64,000 nucleotides of DNA from CAYSXY01 sp964435165 (GTDB taxonomy: Bacteria; Pseudomonadota; Alphaproteobacteria; Rickettsiales; RI-342). Positions within the stretch are counted from its first letter, which is position 1, and each line of letters begins with the position of its first letter. The notes under the pieces were generated by a model. It worked only from the letters and a program-made list of their open reading frames with translations, searched no databases and was not told where the DNA came from. The position numbers and the translations under genes are program-made. Shown here one piece after another: positions 18,170 to 26,709 of the stretch. Where the stretch lies: positions 1 to 64,000 of the forward strand of contig CAYSXY010000007.1 of assembly GCA_964435165.1 (NCBI GenBank), written 5' to 3'.

Positions 18170-19654
18170 ATGAGCATTTCCCGCCTCGACTGGTGGCGCT
18201 ACCGCCTGCTGATGTTGCCGAGCTGGCTGCGTCACCGATTACTTGGGGCGCTTTCTGCTGCCTATCGGCGCTTGCCGCTTAGTTTTGAACAACGCACGGC
18301 AATTCGTAATATCGCATTTCGTCATGGTCGGCTATTCCTCAGCGATACGCTGGCTTATCAGCAATGGCGCGCCCATCAGGACAGGCTTGCGAGCGGCGAA
18401 GGACCGCCTGCATCCATTCCAGCTATTGGCCAACGCAGCGCGGTGCTAGAGACACTCACACGCGAGGCACGGCCTGCCATCCTCATGATCACCCATGATC
18501 AGGGCGGCGGCACCGAGGCGCATATTCAGCAACTGGCTGCTGCCGTTGATGAGTCAGGCTGGAAAGCATACGTGCTGCGCACTTATCGCGACGGTATGCT
18601 GCGCATTGAGTCAGCCTGCTCGCCGCAACCCAGCGAAACCTTGCTGCTTACCATGGCAGAGTGTGAAGCAGAACTCCGCCAGTTGCTGCCGGCGTTGAAT
18701 ATTCAACATATTCATCTGCATCACGGCATTGATCTGCCGGATACGCTCCTGTTTCACCTCCCGGCCCTCACGCAAGAACTCGGCCTGGAGTATGATTTCA
18801 CCGCTCATGATTATTTTCCAATCTGCCCGCGTTATGGGTTGTTTGACGAAGCTGTGCGCGGCTATTGTGGTGAGCCTGCCGTTGAGCGCTGCACGGTCTG
18901 CATCAACACTTATGGCTCTCCGGTCGGCAAGGATATTGATGTTGCCCTCTGGCGCGAGCGCTATCGCGAATTAGCAGAAAACGCCCGGTTTCTTTTTGTG
19001 CCGAACCCGGATGCGGGTGAGCGACTCACACGTTACTTTCCCAAAGCCAACATCCAGTGGCGGTCACATTTTGACCGTGCCCCCAAGGACATTCCAGCCG
19101 TGATTCCGCGTCAGGAAGATGAACCACTTCGCGTGGCTATTATTGGTGCAATTTCACCCGGCAAAGGGTCGATGGTGCTGGCCAATTGTGCCCGCGATGC
19201 GAAAAAACGAGGGCTGGCCATCGAATTTAATATCCTTGGCCATACAGATATTGACTGGCTGCTTCGTCCGCTACCACATGTCGTCATCAGCGGACGTTAT
19301 GAGCCGGACCTGTTGCCGGATATGATTCGTAACGGTCAGTATCATCTGGCGTTTTTTCCGGGCGTCTGGCCGGAGACCTATTGCTATACTTTTTCCGAGG
19401 CAATCAAAGCCGGGCTGTATCCGGTCTGTTTTGACATTGGTGCCATTGCCGAGCGCATCCGCCGTCTCGACTGGGGACATATCCTGCCCTATCCGCTCTA
19501 TCAGCATGCGGATCGCATCAACGATGCCTTGCTTTCGCTCACACCCACACAACCTAGGGCCGAAGTGATTCAAAATCATTTCGTGACATATGATCCATTT
19601 ATGCAAGAATACTATGCGCTTGATACGAAGCAACCACAACGAAAGGCTGTATAG
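18170..19654 (+). CDS. Glycosyltransferase, GT-B type (GT4-like)
   Basis: The product has about 494 residues. After an N-terminal basic helical region of about 100 residues, MITHDQGGGTEAHIQQLAAAV is the typical first strand and loop of GT4 enzymes. A Cys-containing segment (YCGEPAVERCTVC) sits in the middle. The C-terminal domain starts near AIIGAISPGKGSMVL and carries the late FSEAIKAGLYPV region. ATG at 18170 is chosen over GTG 18116 because the latter lies inside the preceding gene and GGAG is found upstream. It is part of the sulfotransferase/glycosyltransferase cassette. Confidence 0.8.
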   Translation: MSISRLDWWRYRLLMLPSWLRHRLLGALSAAYRRLPLSFEQRTAIRNIAFRHGRLFLSDTLAYQQWRAHQDRLASGEGPPASIPAIGQRSAVLETLTREARPAILMITHDQGGGTEAHIQQLAAAVDESGWKAYVLRTYRDGMLRIESACSPQPSETLLLTMAECEAELRQLLPALNIQHIHLHHGIDLPDTLLFHLPALTQELGLEYDFTAHDYFPICPRYGLFDEAVRGYCGEPAVERCTVCINTYGSPVGKDIDVALWRERYRELAENARFLFVPNPDAGERLTRYFPKANIQWRSHFDRAPKDIPAVIPRQEDEPLRVAIIGAISPGKGSMVLANCARDAKKRGLAIEFNILGHTDIDWLLRPLPHVVISGRYEPDLLPDMIRNGQYHLAFFPGVWPETYCYTFSEAIKAGLYPVCFDIGAIAERIRRLDWGHILPYPLYQHADRINDALLSLTPTQPRAEVIQNHFVTYDPFMQEYYALDTKQPQRKAV

Positions 19655-19655
19655 T

Positions 19656-19979
19656 ATGACGATTCTTGATACAGAGCGATTAGGCGCCATCAGCGGCGGT
19701 GATCAGGCACTGGAGACCACCTTACACCAATTATTCATGGAAACAGCCCAAGGCTGCCAGGCGCGTATGGCACAGGCGGTGACAACCCAGGACGATGCGG
19801 GTTGGCGCAGCGCCTGCCATGAACTCAAAGGGGCAGCGGCGAATATTGGCGCCACGCCCTTGTCAGACATCTGCAAACAGCAGGAAAGTCAGTTGCCGAA
19901 CACGGATGCATTGGCACAGCTAACAGAGCAGATTGAACGGGTGGATGAGGCTTTTCAACAACGATTCGGAGCGGCATGA
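19656..19979 (+). CDS. Hpt domain protein (orphan phosphotransfer protein)
   Basis: The 107-residue product is a single histidine-phosphotransfer domain with acceptor His55 in RSACHELKGAAANIGA. It should relay phosphate between a hybrid kinase and a response regulator. No kinase or regulator gene is nearby. The ATG at 19656 lies directly after the glycosyltransferase stop, and its own stop overlaps the folD start as ATGA, so it is embedded in the unit. The reading frame continues further upstream, but that part is inside the glycosyltransferase gene. Confidence 0.85.
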   Translation: MTILDTERLGAISGGDQALETTLHQLFMETAQGCQARMAQAVTTQDDAGWRSACHELKGAAANIGATPLSDICKQQESQLPNTDALAQLTEQIERVDEAFQQRFGAA

Positions 19980-20890
19980 TCATGCAGGTGATATCCGGTA
20001 AGGAACAACGACAGGCACATATCATTGATGGCAAAGCCATTGCCGCTGACTTGCGGGATGACATTGCTAAAGCTGTCGCCGCCTTAAAAGAAACGCAGAA
20101 TATCACTCCGGGACTTGCGGTTATTCTCGTGGGTGAAGATGCAGCAAGCCAGGTCTATGTGCGCAATAAAGTCCGTCAGACCGAGGCAGCCGGGATGCTT
20201 TCACGTCACCTCACCTTACCGGCCGATACCTCAGAGGCAGAATTGCTTGCATTGGTGCAGCAGCAAAATGAAGATCCGGCAATCCACGGTATTTTAGTCC
20301 AGCTTCCCCTCCCCGTTCATATCAATGCCGATAAGGTGATTAACACCATCGATCCGAATAAAGATGTCGATGGTTTTCATGTGATCAATGCTGGCAGACT
20401 GATGACAGGACAGCCGGGATTTGTTCCATGTACCCCTTTAGGCTGCATGCAGTTGATCCAATCCGTGCATGATGATGTGGCGGGACTACACGCTGTCGTC
20501 GTTGGCCGCTCAAATATTGTTGGCAAACCCATGGCGCAATTGCTTTTGCAGGAGAATTGTACAGTGACGATCGCGCATTCCCGCACCCGTGATCTGCCCG
20601 CTATGTGTCGCTCTGCCGACATTCTGGTCGCTGCCGTCGGGCGGCCCGCCATGATAAAAGGAGATTGGATTAAGCCGGAGGCCACAGTTATTGATGTCGG
20701 CATCAACCGCGTAAGTACGCAGGGTGAATCACAATTGGTCGGAGACGTTGCATTTGACGAAGCGGTGAGTGTCGCCGGAGCGATCACTCCGGTGCCCGGT
20801 GGCGTGGGCCCCATGACGATTGCCTGCCTGCTTCGCAACTGCCTGACAGCGGCGGAACATTCCGCAAAGGCAGACAAATCAACCTCTTGA
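19976..20890 (+). CDS. folD: Methylenetetrahydrofolate dehydrogenase / methenyltetrahydrofolate cyclohydrolase
   Basis: FolD interconverts 5,10-methylene-, methenyl- and 10-formyl-tetrahydrofolate. The 304-residue product has the catalytic Lys in SQVYVRNKVRQTEAAG, the family signature GILVQLPLPVH, the DVDGFHVINAGRL stretch, and the NADP-binding VVVGRSNIVGKPMAQLL. The ending PVPGGVGPMTIA is the second PROSITE signature. The N-terminus is slightly long. Its ATG overlaps the Hpt stop. Confidence 0.95.
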   Translation: MIMQVISGKEQRQAHIIDGKAIAADLRDDIAKAVAALKETQNITPGLAVILVGEDAASQVYVRNKVRQTEAAGMLSRHLTLPADTSEAELLALVQQQNEDPAIHGILVQLPLPVHINADKVINTIDPNKDVDGFHVINAGRLMTGQPGFVPCTPLGCMQLIQSVHDDVAGLHAVVVGRSNIVGKPMAQLLLQENCTVTIAHSRTRDLPAMCRSADILVAAVGRPAMIKGDWIKPEATVIDVGINRVSTQGESQLVGDVAFDEAVSVAGAITPVPGGVGPMTIACLLRNCLTAAEHSAKADKSTS

Positions 20891-20917
20891 CTATAGGCAT
20901 AGGCCTATTCTTATCGC

Positions 20918-21382
20918 ATGCTTGGCCCCTATCGACAATCGTATCAAACGCGAAGCCTGTTAAGCATTGTCGCTATGGTGGCAGGGGCCCTGATCAGCAT
21001 CGCGCTGGGCTGGTATGGCTTATCGCACCACCCCTTCAGCGATGCTGCGATGGTGGCGGGAATAGTGATGCTGGTCATTACCCTTGGCATCGCGGCTCTG
21101 GTCATACTTAACCTGCGCTGGGAGCTGGTGCTTGATGATCATACTCTCTGTTGGTATGTGCGCCATGCGCCGGAACTGAATATGCAATTGCCTATTGAAC
21201 GTATTCAGTCGGTGATTGTTCAGATGGAGCGAAAACATAGCCGGATCATGGTCACGACCACGGATGGCCAGCAACATATGGTCCCTGGCCGATGCGTTCA
21301 GCACCCGCCCACCACATTGCTGACACAACTCCGGGAGCGTTGCCCTGCCATTGACATATGCGTGAATGGGCATTGGCGTTAG
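20918..21382 (+). CDS. Small membrane protein, unknown function
   Basis: The 154-residue product has two hydrophobic helices (about 14-32 and 43-65), followed by a soluble beta-rich part of about 85 residues (WELVLDDHTLCWYVRHA onward) that resembles PH-like domains of bacterial membrane proteins. I do not recognise a named family. It follows folD after 27 bases on the same strand and is probably co-transcribed. The ATG is the first in frame. Confidence 0.65.
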   Translation: MLGPYRQSYQTRSLLSIVAMVAGALISIALGWYGLSHHPFSDAAMVAGIVMLVITLGIAALVILNLRWELVLDDHTLCWYVRHAPELNMQLPIERIQSVIVQMERKHSRIMVTTTDGQQHMVPGRCVQHPPTTLLTQLRERCPAIDICVNGHWR

Positions 21383-21471
21383 GATAAGCCTCTTTTACGT
21401 TCCTCATTATCCATGCGTCAGGTCACAGCATGTCTAACAGTAATTATACTCTAGAGCATATTTATATTGCG

Positions 21472-22527
21472 CTAGCGCTGGCTTCGCGCTTTACGTCGGA
21501 TACGCTGCAGCCGAGCGACATTGCGATTATGCTGTTTCAGCGTGGTGGCAAATAAATGGCCGCCATCCCCATCCGCGACGAAGAATAACTCCTTTGTTGA
21601 CTGCGGGTGCAGCACCGCATCAATGGCTTCACGCCCAGGATTGCTGATCGGCCCTGGAGGCAGCCCATCAATACGGTAGGTATTATAGGGTGAATCCAGC
21701 TCCCAATCTTTGCGGAGCAACCGGCGTTCCAGCGCGTAGGTACCATCTGTCAGCGCGTAAATGATTGTCGGATCAGACTGCAACCTCATGCCCCGGCGCA
21801 GGCGATTGACAAATACCCCGGCAATGCGCGCGCGTTCATCATGCACCCCGGTTTCTTTTTCGACAATGGAGGCGAGTATAATGGCTTCTTCCGGTGTGTT
21901 CAGCGGCAGGTTATCTGCCCGCTGTTCCCACTGTTCATTGATATAAAGCCGCATCGCCCGTTGCATTCGCTCAACCACGGACTCTACCGAATCACCGAAA
22001 TGATAATGGTACGTATCCGGCATCACACTGCCCTCTCGCACTGTCTCCGGCACCTCTCCTTCCATTCCCTCGGCTTCCTCTAGCAAGGCGAATAACTGCT
22101 TAACGGTAAAGCCCTCCGGCAGCGTGACTTTACGAATAATGCTTTTGCCGCGTTCCAGTTCCTGCAAAATATCACGGGGTGAACTTTGCGTAGTGAATAA
22201 ATATTCGCCCGCCTTCAACGTATGGTTCATGGCCCACCAGCGAGCCAGGAGACTGAATAGGAATGGGTGATCAACGACACCTTCTTCTGCCAACAACCGG
22301 CTCATGGCCTGAATACCCGTATTGCTCGGGATAATTACCACTTTGTCAGAGTCAAGCGGGCCGGGAGCACGATAATAATTGCTGACGACGATGCCTGCCG
22401 AAGCCAGCAGCACTATGCTCATCAGCAGCAACAGGATAAAGAGCCGACGCATTGAAAAAAGGCGAGGCTGACTTCGCCTCCTATCGGCGGCCAACCTGCG
22501 AGCATCTTGTGATTCTTCTAAGGTCAC
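21472..22527 (-). CDS. mltG: Endolytic peptidoglycan transglycosylase
   Basis: MltG cleaves nascent glycan strands at the inner membrane and sets strand length. The 351-residue product has a cytoplasmic N-terminus, one transmembrane helix (about 27-48), a LysM-like segment, then the YceG core with the catalytic Glu in ASIVEKETG and the stretch GVFVNRLRRGMRLQSDPTI. The end has SPYNTYRIDGLPPGPISNPG. A GTG start 9 bases after fabF is the likely site; ATG at residue 26 would remove the N-terminal tail. It ends the fatty-acid cluster, as in many proteobacteria. Confidence 0.92.
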   Translation of the reverse strand: MTLEESQDARRLAADRRRSQPRLFSMRRLFILLLLMSIVLLASAGIVVSNYYRAPGPLDSDKVVIIPSNTGIQAMSRLLAEEGVVDHPFLFSLLARWWAMNHTLKAGEYLFTTQSSPRDILQELERGKSIIRKVTLPEGFTVKQLFALLEEAEGMEGEVPETVREGSVMPDTYHYHFGDSVESVVERMQRAMRLYINEQWEQRADNLPLNTPEEAIILASIVEKETGVHDERARIAGVFVNRLRRGMRLQSDPTIIYALTDGTYALERRLLRKDWELDSPYNTYRIDGLPPGPISNPGREAIDAVLHPQSTKELFFVADGDGGHLFATTLKQHNRNVARLQRIRRKARSQR

Positions 22528-22536
22528 GCTGACCTG

Positions 22537-23793
22537 TTACACCGCCTTGAGAACAACCGAGGCATTGGTGCCGCCAAATCCGAATGAGTTAGACAATACA
22601 GCGTTAATCGACCGTTCTTTCGCCTGATGAGGCACCAGGTCCAGCCCTTTGCATTCATCCGACGGATCATCCAGATTCAGGGTTGGTGGGGCTAGTTGAT
22701 CACGCAATGCCAGGAGGCTGTAAATCACTTCAATCGCCCCAGCAGCCCCCAGCAAATGCCCGACCGATGATTTAGTCGATGACATAGACAGGCCGCCCGC
22801 AGCATCGCCAAACAGACGCTTGACCGCCATCAGTTCAATTTCATCTCCCTTTGGCGTCGATGTGCCATGCGCATTGATATAGTCGATTTCATCCAACGCG
22901 AGTCCGGAGCGTTTCACCGCCATCTGCATGGCACGATACGCGCCATCTCCTTCGGGCGAGGGAGAAGTAATATGGTAGGCATCGCCAGACAGGCCATAGC
23001 CAACAAATTCACCATAGATGGTTGCGCCGCGCTTTTTGGCATGTTCGTATTCTTCCAGCACCACAATACCGGCGCCTTCGCCCATGACAAAGCCATCGCG
23101 GCCCTTATCCCACGGGCGGGATGCTTTTTCCGGCGTATCATTATAGTTCGAGGATAATGCCCGGGCCGCGGCAAACCCTGCCATGCCTAAAGGTGAGACA
23201 GCCGCTTCAGCACCACCGGCGATCATCACATCGGCATCACCCCACATGATCAGACGCGCAGCATCGCCAATGGCATGGGCCCCCGTCGAACAGGCGGTGA
23301 CGACCGAGTGGTTCGGCCCACGAAAGCCATATTTAATCGACACATAGCCTGAACAAAGATTAATCAGCGATGCCGGGATAAAAAACGGGCTTATGCGCCG
23401 ACTTCCCTTATCACGCATTAAGAGCGAGGTGCTTTCAATGGTTTGGAGCCCGCCAATGCCGGAGCCAATCAGCACGCCGGTACGAATTTGTCCTTCCTCA
23501 TCCTGAGGCGTCCAGCCCGCATCGTCAATGGCCTGCATGGCGGCGGCAATCGCATAAGCGATGAACATATCCATGCGCTTGCGCTCTTTCGGCTCCACCC
23601 ACTCATCCGGCAGATAAGCACCCTCACCACTGGTTGGAATCATCCCGGCAATATGAACCGGCAGCTCCGACGTGTCGAACGCATCGATACGCTTTATGCC
23701 AGACTCACCAGACGTTAGGCGTGTCCAGTTCACATCGACACCGCATCCTAGCGGGGTAAGCATTCCCAACCCTGTAACGACAACACGGCGCAT
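22537..23793 (-). CDS. fabF: 3-oxoacyl-ACP synthase II
   Basis: FabF performs the elongating condensation of fatty-acid synthesis. The 418-residue product carries the catalytic triad: Cys168 in VVTACSTGAHAIG, His in NAHGTSTPKGD, and His in SSVGHLLGAAGA. The C-terminal FGFGGTNASVVL is typical. It lies between acpP and mltG on the same strand. Confidence 0.96.
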   Translation of the reverse strand: MRRVVVTGLGMLTPLGCGVDVNWTRLTSGESGIKRIDAFDTSELPVHIAGMIPTSGEGAYLPDEWVEPKERKRMDMFIAYAIAAAMQAIDDAGWTPQDEEGQIRTGVLIGSGIGGLQTIESTSLLMRDKGSRRISPFFIPASLINLCSGYVSIKYGFRGPNHSVVTACSTGAHAIGDAARLIMWGDADVMIAGGAEAAVSPLGMAGFAAARALSSNYNDTPEKASRPWDKGRDGFVMGEGAGIVVLEEYEHAKKRGATIYGEFVGYGLSGDAYHITSPSPEGDGAYRAMQMAVKRSGLALDEIDYINAHGTSTPKGDEIELMAVKRLFGDAAGGLSMSSTKSSVGHLLGAAGAIEVIYSLLALRDQLAPPTLNLDDPSDECKGLDLVPHQAKERSINAVLSNSFGFGGTNASVVLKAV

Positions 23794-23867
23794 TGGTCTA
23801 TCTTTCTGCTATATGATTGGCGGATTCATGCAGCGTCACTATGGCTCAGGCGTCAGCCTGCAAGCCA

Positions 23868-24101
23868 TTAGCTATTTTCGTCGATATACTTCACGGCGTC
23901 GCCGACTGTTTGAATTTTCTCAGCAGCCTCATCGGGAATTTCACAGCCGAACTCTTCCTCAAATGCCATCACCAACTCTACCGTATCAAGACTATCAGCC
24001 CCCAAATCATCGATGAAGCTCGATTCAGCGCTGACTTTTCCCTCATCCACACCGAGATGCTCGACGACAATCTTTTTCACACGGGATTCGGTATCACTCA
24101 T
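23868..24101 (-). CDS. acpP: Acyl carrier protein
   Basis: The 77-residue acidic four-helix protein carries the phosphopantetheine attachment Ser37 in LGADSLDTVELVMAFEE. It carries acyl chains for FabD, FabG and FabF, which flank it, and probably for lipid A and phospholipid acyltransferases elsewhere. Confidence 0.97.
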   Translation of the reverse strand: MSDTESRVKKIVVEHLGVDEGKVSAESSFIDDLGADSLDTVELVMAFEEEFGCEIPDEAAEKIQTVGDAVKYIDENS

Positions 24102-24265
24102 GGCAGGTCCCCTTATATACTGGTTACGAAAGTAGTGGCGCGGATGCGCTAATCGGAATGCCTTTATGCATAGCTTGTGCTAAAGCACAAGCGTTTTCAC
24201 TGGCATCTGTTAACACAGCTTCATGCCTGACGCTATGAAAATGTCACGATGATGCCCCACATGCG

Positions 24266-25009
24266 TCACGGCATCAACAACCCGCCATTGATATGCAGCG
24301 TCTGGCCGGTGATATATCGTGCCTCGTCTGACGCCAGATAAACCGCGCCTGCGGCAATATCTTCGGGCAGACCGAAACTCTGTGTCGGAATATTATCCGT
24401 AATGCGCGCCTGCTGATCGTCACTCAGCGCATCGGTCATCGGTGTGCGAATAAAACCCGGGGCAATGCAATTGACCGTGATACCACGCGACGCCACTTCC
24501 TGCGCGAGCGATTTTGTCATTCCTTCCATACCGGCTTTGGCCGCAGCATAGTTGCTTTGCCCCATATTGCCCATGGCGCCAACAACAGACGAAATCGCAA
24601 TAATTCTACCCGCACGGCGCTTCATCATGCCGCGCAGATGGGCGCGAATGAGCTTGAAGACAGAGGAAAGGTTGACGTCGATCACCTCCTGCCATTCCTC
24701 ATCTTTCATGCGCATGGCGAGATTATCACGCGTGATTCCCGCATTACACACCAGAATATGCACACCACCCAGCGCCGTGTACGCTTCCTCCGCCAGGCGC
24801 GTCACTTCGTCAGCACGACTTAGATCTGCCGCGATGACCACCGGCTCATGCGGCAAGCTGGCCGCTAATGTGGCCAGCTTTTCCTCGCGACGTCCGGTGA
24901 TGGCCACCCGCGCGCCTGCATGGGCGAACGCCCTGGCAATTTCCTCGCCGATCCCTCCAGTGGCACCTGTGACCAGCGCCGTTTTATCGCGTAAATCGAA
25001 CATTGCCAT
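24266..25009 (-). CDS. fabG: 3-oxoacyl-ACP reductase
   Basis: FabG is an NADPH-dependent ketoacyl-ACP reductase of the short-chain dehydrogenase family. The 247-residue product has the nucleotide-binding TGATGGIGEEIA, the NAG motif (CNAGITRDNL) and the catalytic Ser, Tyr and Lys in ISSVVGAMGNMGQSNYAAAK. Length is standard. It follows fabD by seven bases. Confidence 0.96.
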   Translation of the reverse strand: MAMFDLRDKTALVTGATGGIGEEIARAFAHAGARVAITGRREEKLATLAASLPHEPVVIAADLSRADEVTRLAEEAYTALGGVHILVCNAGITRDNLAMRMKDEEWQEVIDVNLSSVFKLIRAHLRGMMKRRAGRIIAISSVVGAMGNMGQSNYAAAKAGMEGMTKSLAQEVASRGITVNCIAPGFIRTPMTDALSDDQQARITDNIPTQSFGLPEDIAAGAVYLASDEARYITGQTLHINGGLLMP

Positions 25010-25016
25010 CCCCCTG

Positions 25017-26009
25017 CTATGCTGTCAGGTTCGCCGCCAGCGCATCCAGCGCCTGCGGATTATCAATCGCCATCGTAGACAGATCACGGTCAATCCGGCG
25101 CGCAAGACCGCTCAATACTTTGCCCTCACCCACTTCCACCAGTTGCTGCACCCCTGACTCTTTGGCAAAGAGCATGCTCTCACGCCAGCGCACCATGCCT
25201 GTTACCTGCTCGACCAGCAGGCTGCGAATACGTTCAGGATCGCTTTCCGCTTGTGCCGTAACATTGGTGATGAGAGGCACAATCGGCGCTTTCATTTTCA
25301 CTTCTGCCAGCGCTTCGGCCATCACATCGGCAGCAGGCTGCATTAAACTGCAATGAAAAGGCGCGCTGACCGATAACATCACCGCCTTGCGTGCCCCCCG
25401 CTCTTTCGCAATTTCCGTCGCTCTCGTAATGGCAGTGACATCGCCGCTCACCACCACCTGCCCGGGTGCGTTATCGTTGGCAGATTCACATACCGCGAGA
25501 TCTGAGGCTTCTTTGGCTATTTCCTTTACAATGTCCGTGTCTAATCCAAGCAATGCCGCCATCGCGCCTTTTCCTACCGGCACGGCTTCCTGCATGGCAT
25601 CGCCACGGCGCTGCAGCAGACGGGCGCTATCGGCAATCGACAAGGCACCAGCCGCCGCTAAGGCCGAATATTCTCCCAGTGAATGACCGGCGACAAAATC
25701 CGCATGGACTGACAAATCAAGACCTAACTCCTTTTCCAACACCCGAAAGATCGCCAGCGAGCTCGTCATAATTGCAGGCTGGGCATTGCGGGTCAGGGTC
25801 AATTCATTTTCCGGTCCATCGAAAATCAGACGGCTCAGATGCATCCCGAGCGCATCATCCACTTCCTCAAACACGGCGCGGGCCTCGTGAAATGCATCAT
25901 AGAAGGTTTTTCCCATGCCGACCTGTTGTGATCCTTGGCCTGGAAACATAAAAAGCCGCCCGGTAAGCGGAGCGGTTTCGGGAGTATCTGCCATGAGTGC
26001 CTGTGCCAT
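25017..26009 (-). CDS. fabD: Malonyl-CoA:ACP transacylase
   Basis: FabD loads malonate on ACP. The 330-residue product has FMFPGQGSQQVGMG near 20-33 and the nucleophile Ser110 in AGHSLGEYSALAAAG. A late SAPFHCSLMQPA holds the catalytic His. The ATG at 26009 has AAGGA upstream. It heads the cluster fabD-fabG-acpP-fabF-mltG. An N-terminal extension of about 16 residues precedes the usual start of the family. Confidence 0.95.
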   Translation of the reverse strand: MAQALMADTPETAPLTGRLFMFPGQGSQQVGMGKTFYDAFHEARAVFEEVDDALGMHLSRLIFDGPENELTLTRNAQPAIMTSSLAIFRVLEKELGLDLSVHADFVAGHSLGEYSALAAAGALSIADSARLLQRRGDAMQEAVPVGKGAMAALLGLDTDIVKEIAKEASDLAVCESANDNAPGQVVVSGDVTAITRATEIAKERGARKAVMLSVSAPFHCSLMQPAADVMAEALAEVKMKAPIVPLITNVTAQAESDPERIRSLLVEQVTGMVRWRESMLFAKESGVQQLVEVGEGKVLSGLARRIDRDLSTMAIDNPQALDALAANLTA

Positions 26010-26117
26010 TGTTGGTTATCCTTATGCTGTTACGCGGCTTCCATGACAGTGTCAGATGCCGTTCATGGAAACCGTGCTTTATAGAAGATAATGGCTGCTA
26101 TTGTCAAAGTCAGGGAC

Positions 26118-26474
26118 TTACTGGTCGCCCTCACGCGCTATTTGCTGGCGGAGTATATCCGCGTGATGACCGTAAACAGCCAACAATGTATCTGCCGCCG
26201 GCAGCAGCGTTGACTCTAACTGCGCCTCCTGAATTTTCGTGTGCAGCCGACGCAACCTCGCCTCTCCTTCCTCCAGCATTATCCCCGCCTGCTGCGCATC
26301 GCCTGCATCATAGGCTTTTTGTGCTTTGATCATGACATTCAGCAACGCGGTGATTGGATGGCCGAATCCATGCGCGACTTCACGGTGAAGGTCATCGAGT
26401 AGCAGCGAGAACTCGCGCCGATACTCCGCCAGTATCACATCATATAATGCACGAAATGGCCCTTGTTGTGACAT
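26118..26474 (-). CDS. Small helical protein with a histidine-kinase-like H-box
   Basis: The 118-residue product is predicted to be nearly all helix. The segment REVAHGFGHPITALLN (His35, Pro40) resembles the H-box of the DHp dimerisation domain of histidine kinases, and it is followed by a long charged helix. There is no ATPase domain in the protein. The start at 26474 has AGAGGGG at good spacing. It could be a DHp-like phosphotransfer or kinase-modulating protein; this is an inference from a short motif. It lies between fabD and repeat copy 3, with a gapped membrane-protein gene beyond. Confidence 0.6.
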   Translation of the reverse strand: MSQQGPFRALYDVILAEYRREFSLLLDDLHREVAHGFGHPITALLNVMIKAQKAYDAGDAQQAGIMLEEGEARLRRLHTKIQEAQLESTLLPAADTLLAVYGHHADILRQQIAREGDQ

Positions 26475-26556
26475 GATATGCCCCTCTTGTTCTTGCATAA
26501 CCTGTTCGGATCGATTGACACATTGATATTCATCGAGCGCATGATTTAGGATGATA

Positions 26557-26656
26557 TAGCTTTTCCCACTAAGGCTTACGCGCCAACTATGGCACGGGCA
26601 GCAGTCGCGGCCTCACAGCCCTTCAGATTGTATGAAAATTAATGTGAATGGCTATA
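26557..26656. repeat. Interspersed structured repeat, copy 3
   Basis: The copy begins TATAGCTTTTCCCACTAAGG, as copy 4 does. It then shares the GCTTACGCGCCAACTATGGC core, and matches copy 1 to the end at AATGTGAATGGC. One arm of the GCGCCA/TGGCAC hairpin carries a mismatch. It lies between two minus-strand genes, near the 3' end of the gapped membrane-protein gene. Confidence 0.8.
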
Positions 26657-26709
26657 GCTGCCGGCATGAAGGTGATGCTGTTTTTCTCCGTGAAATGATC
26701 AGTCGGTCA

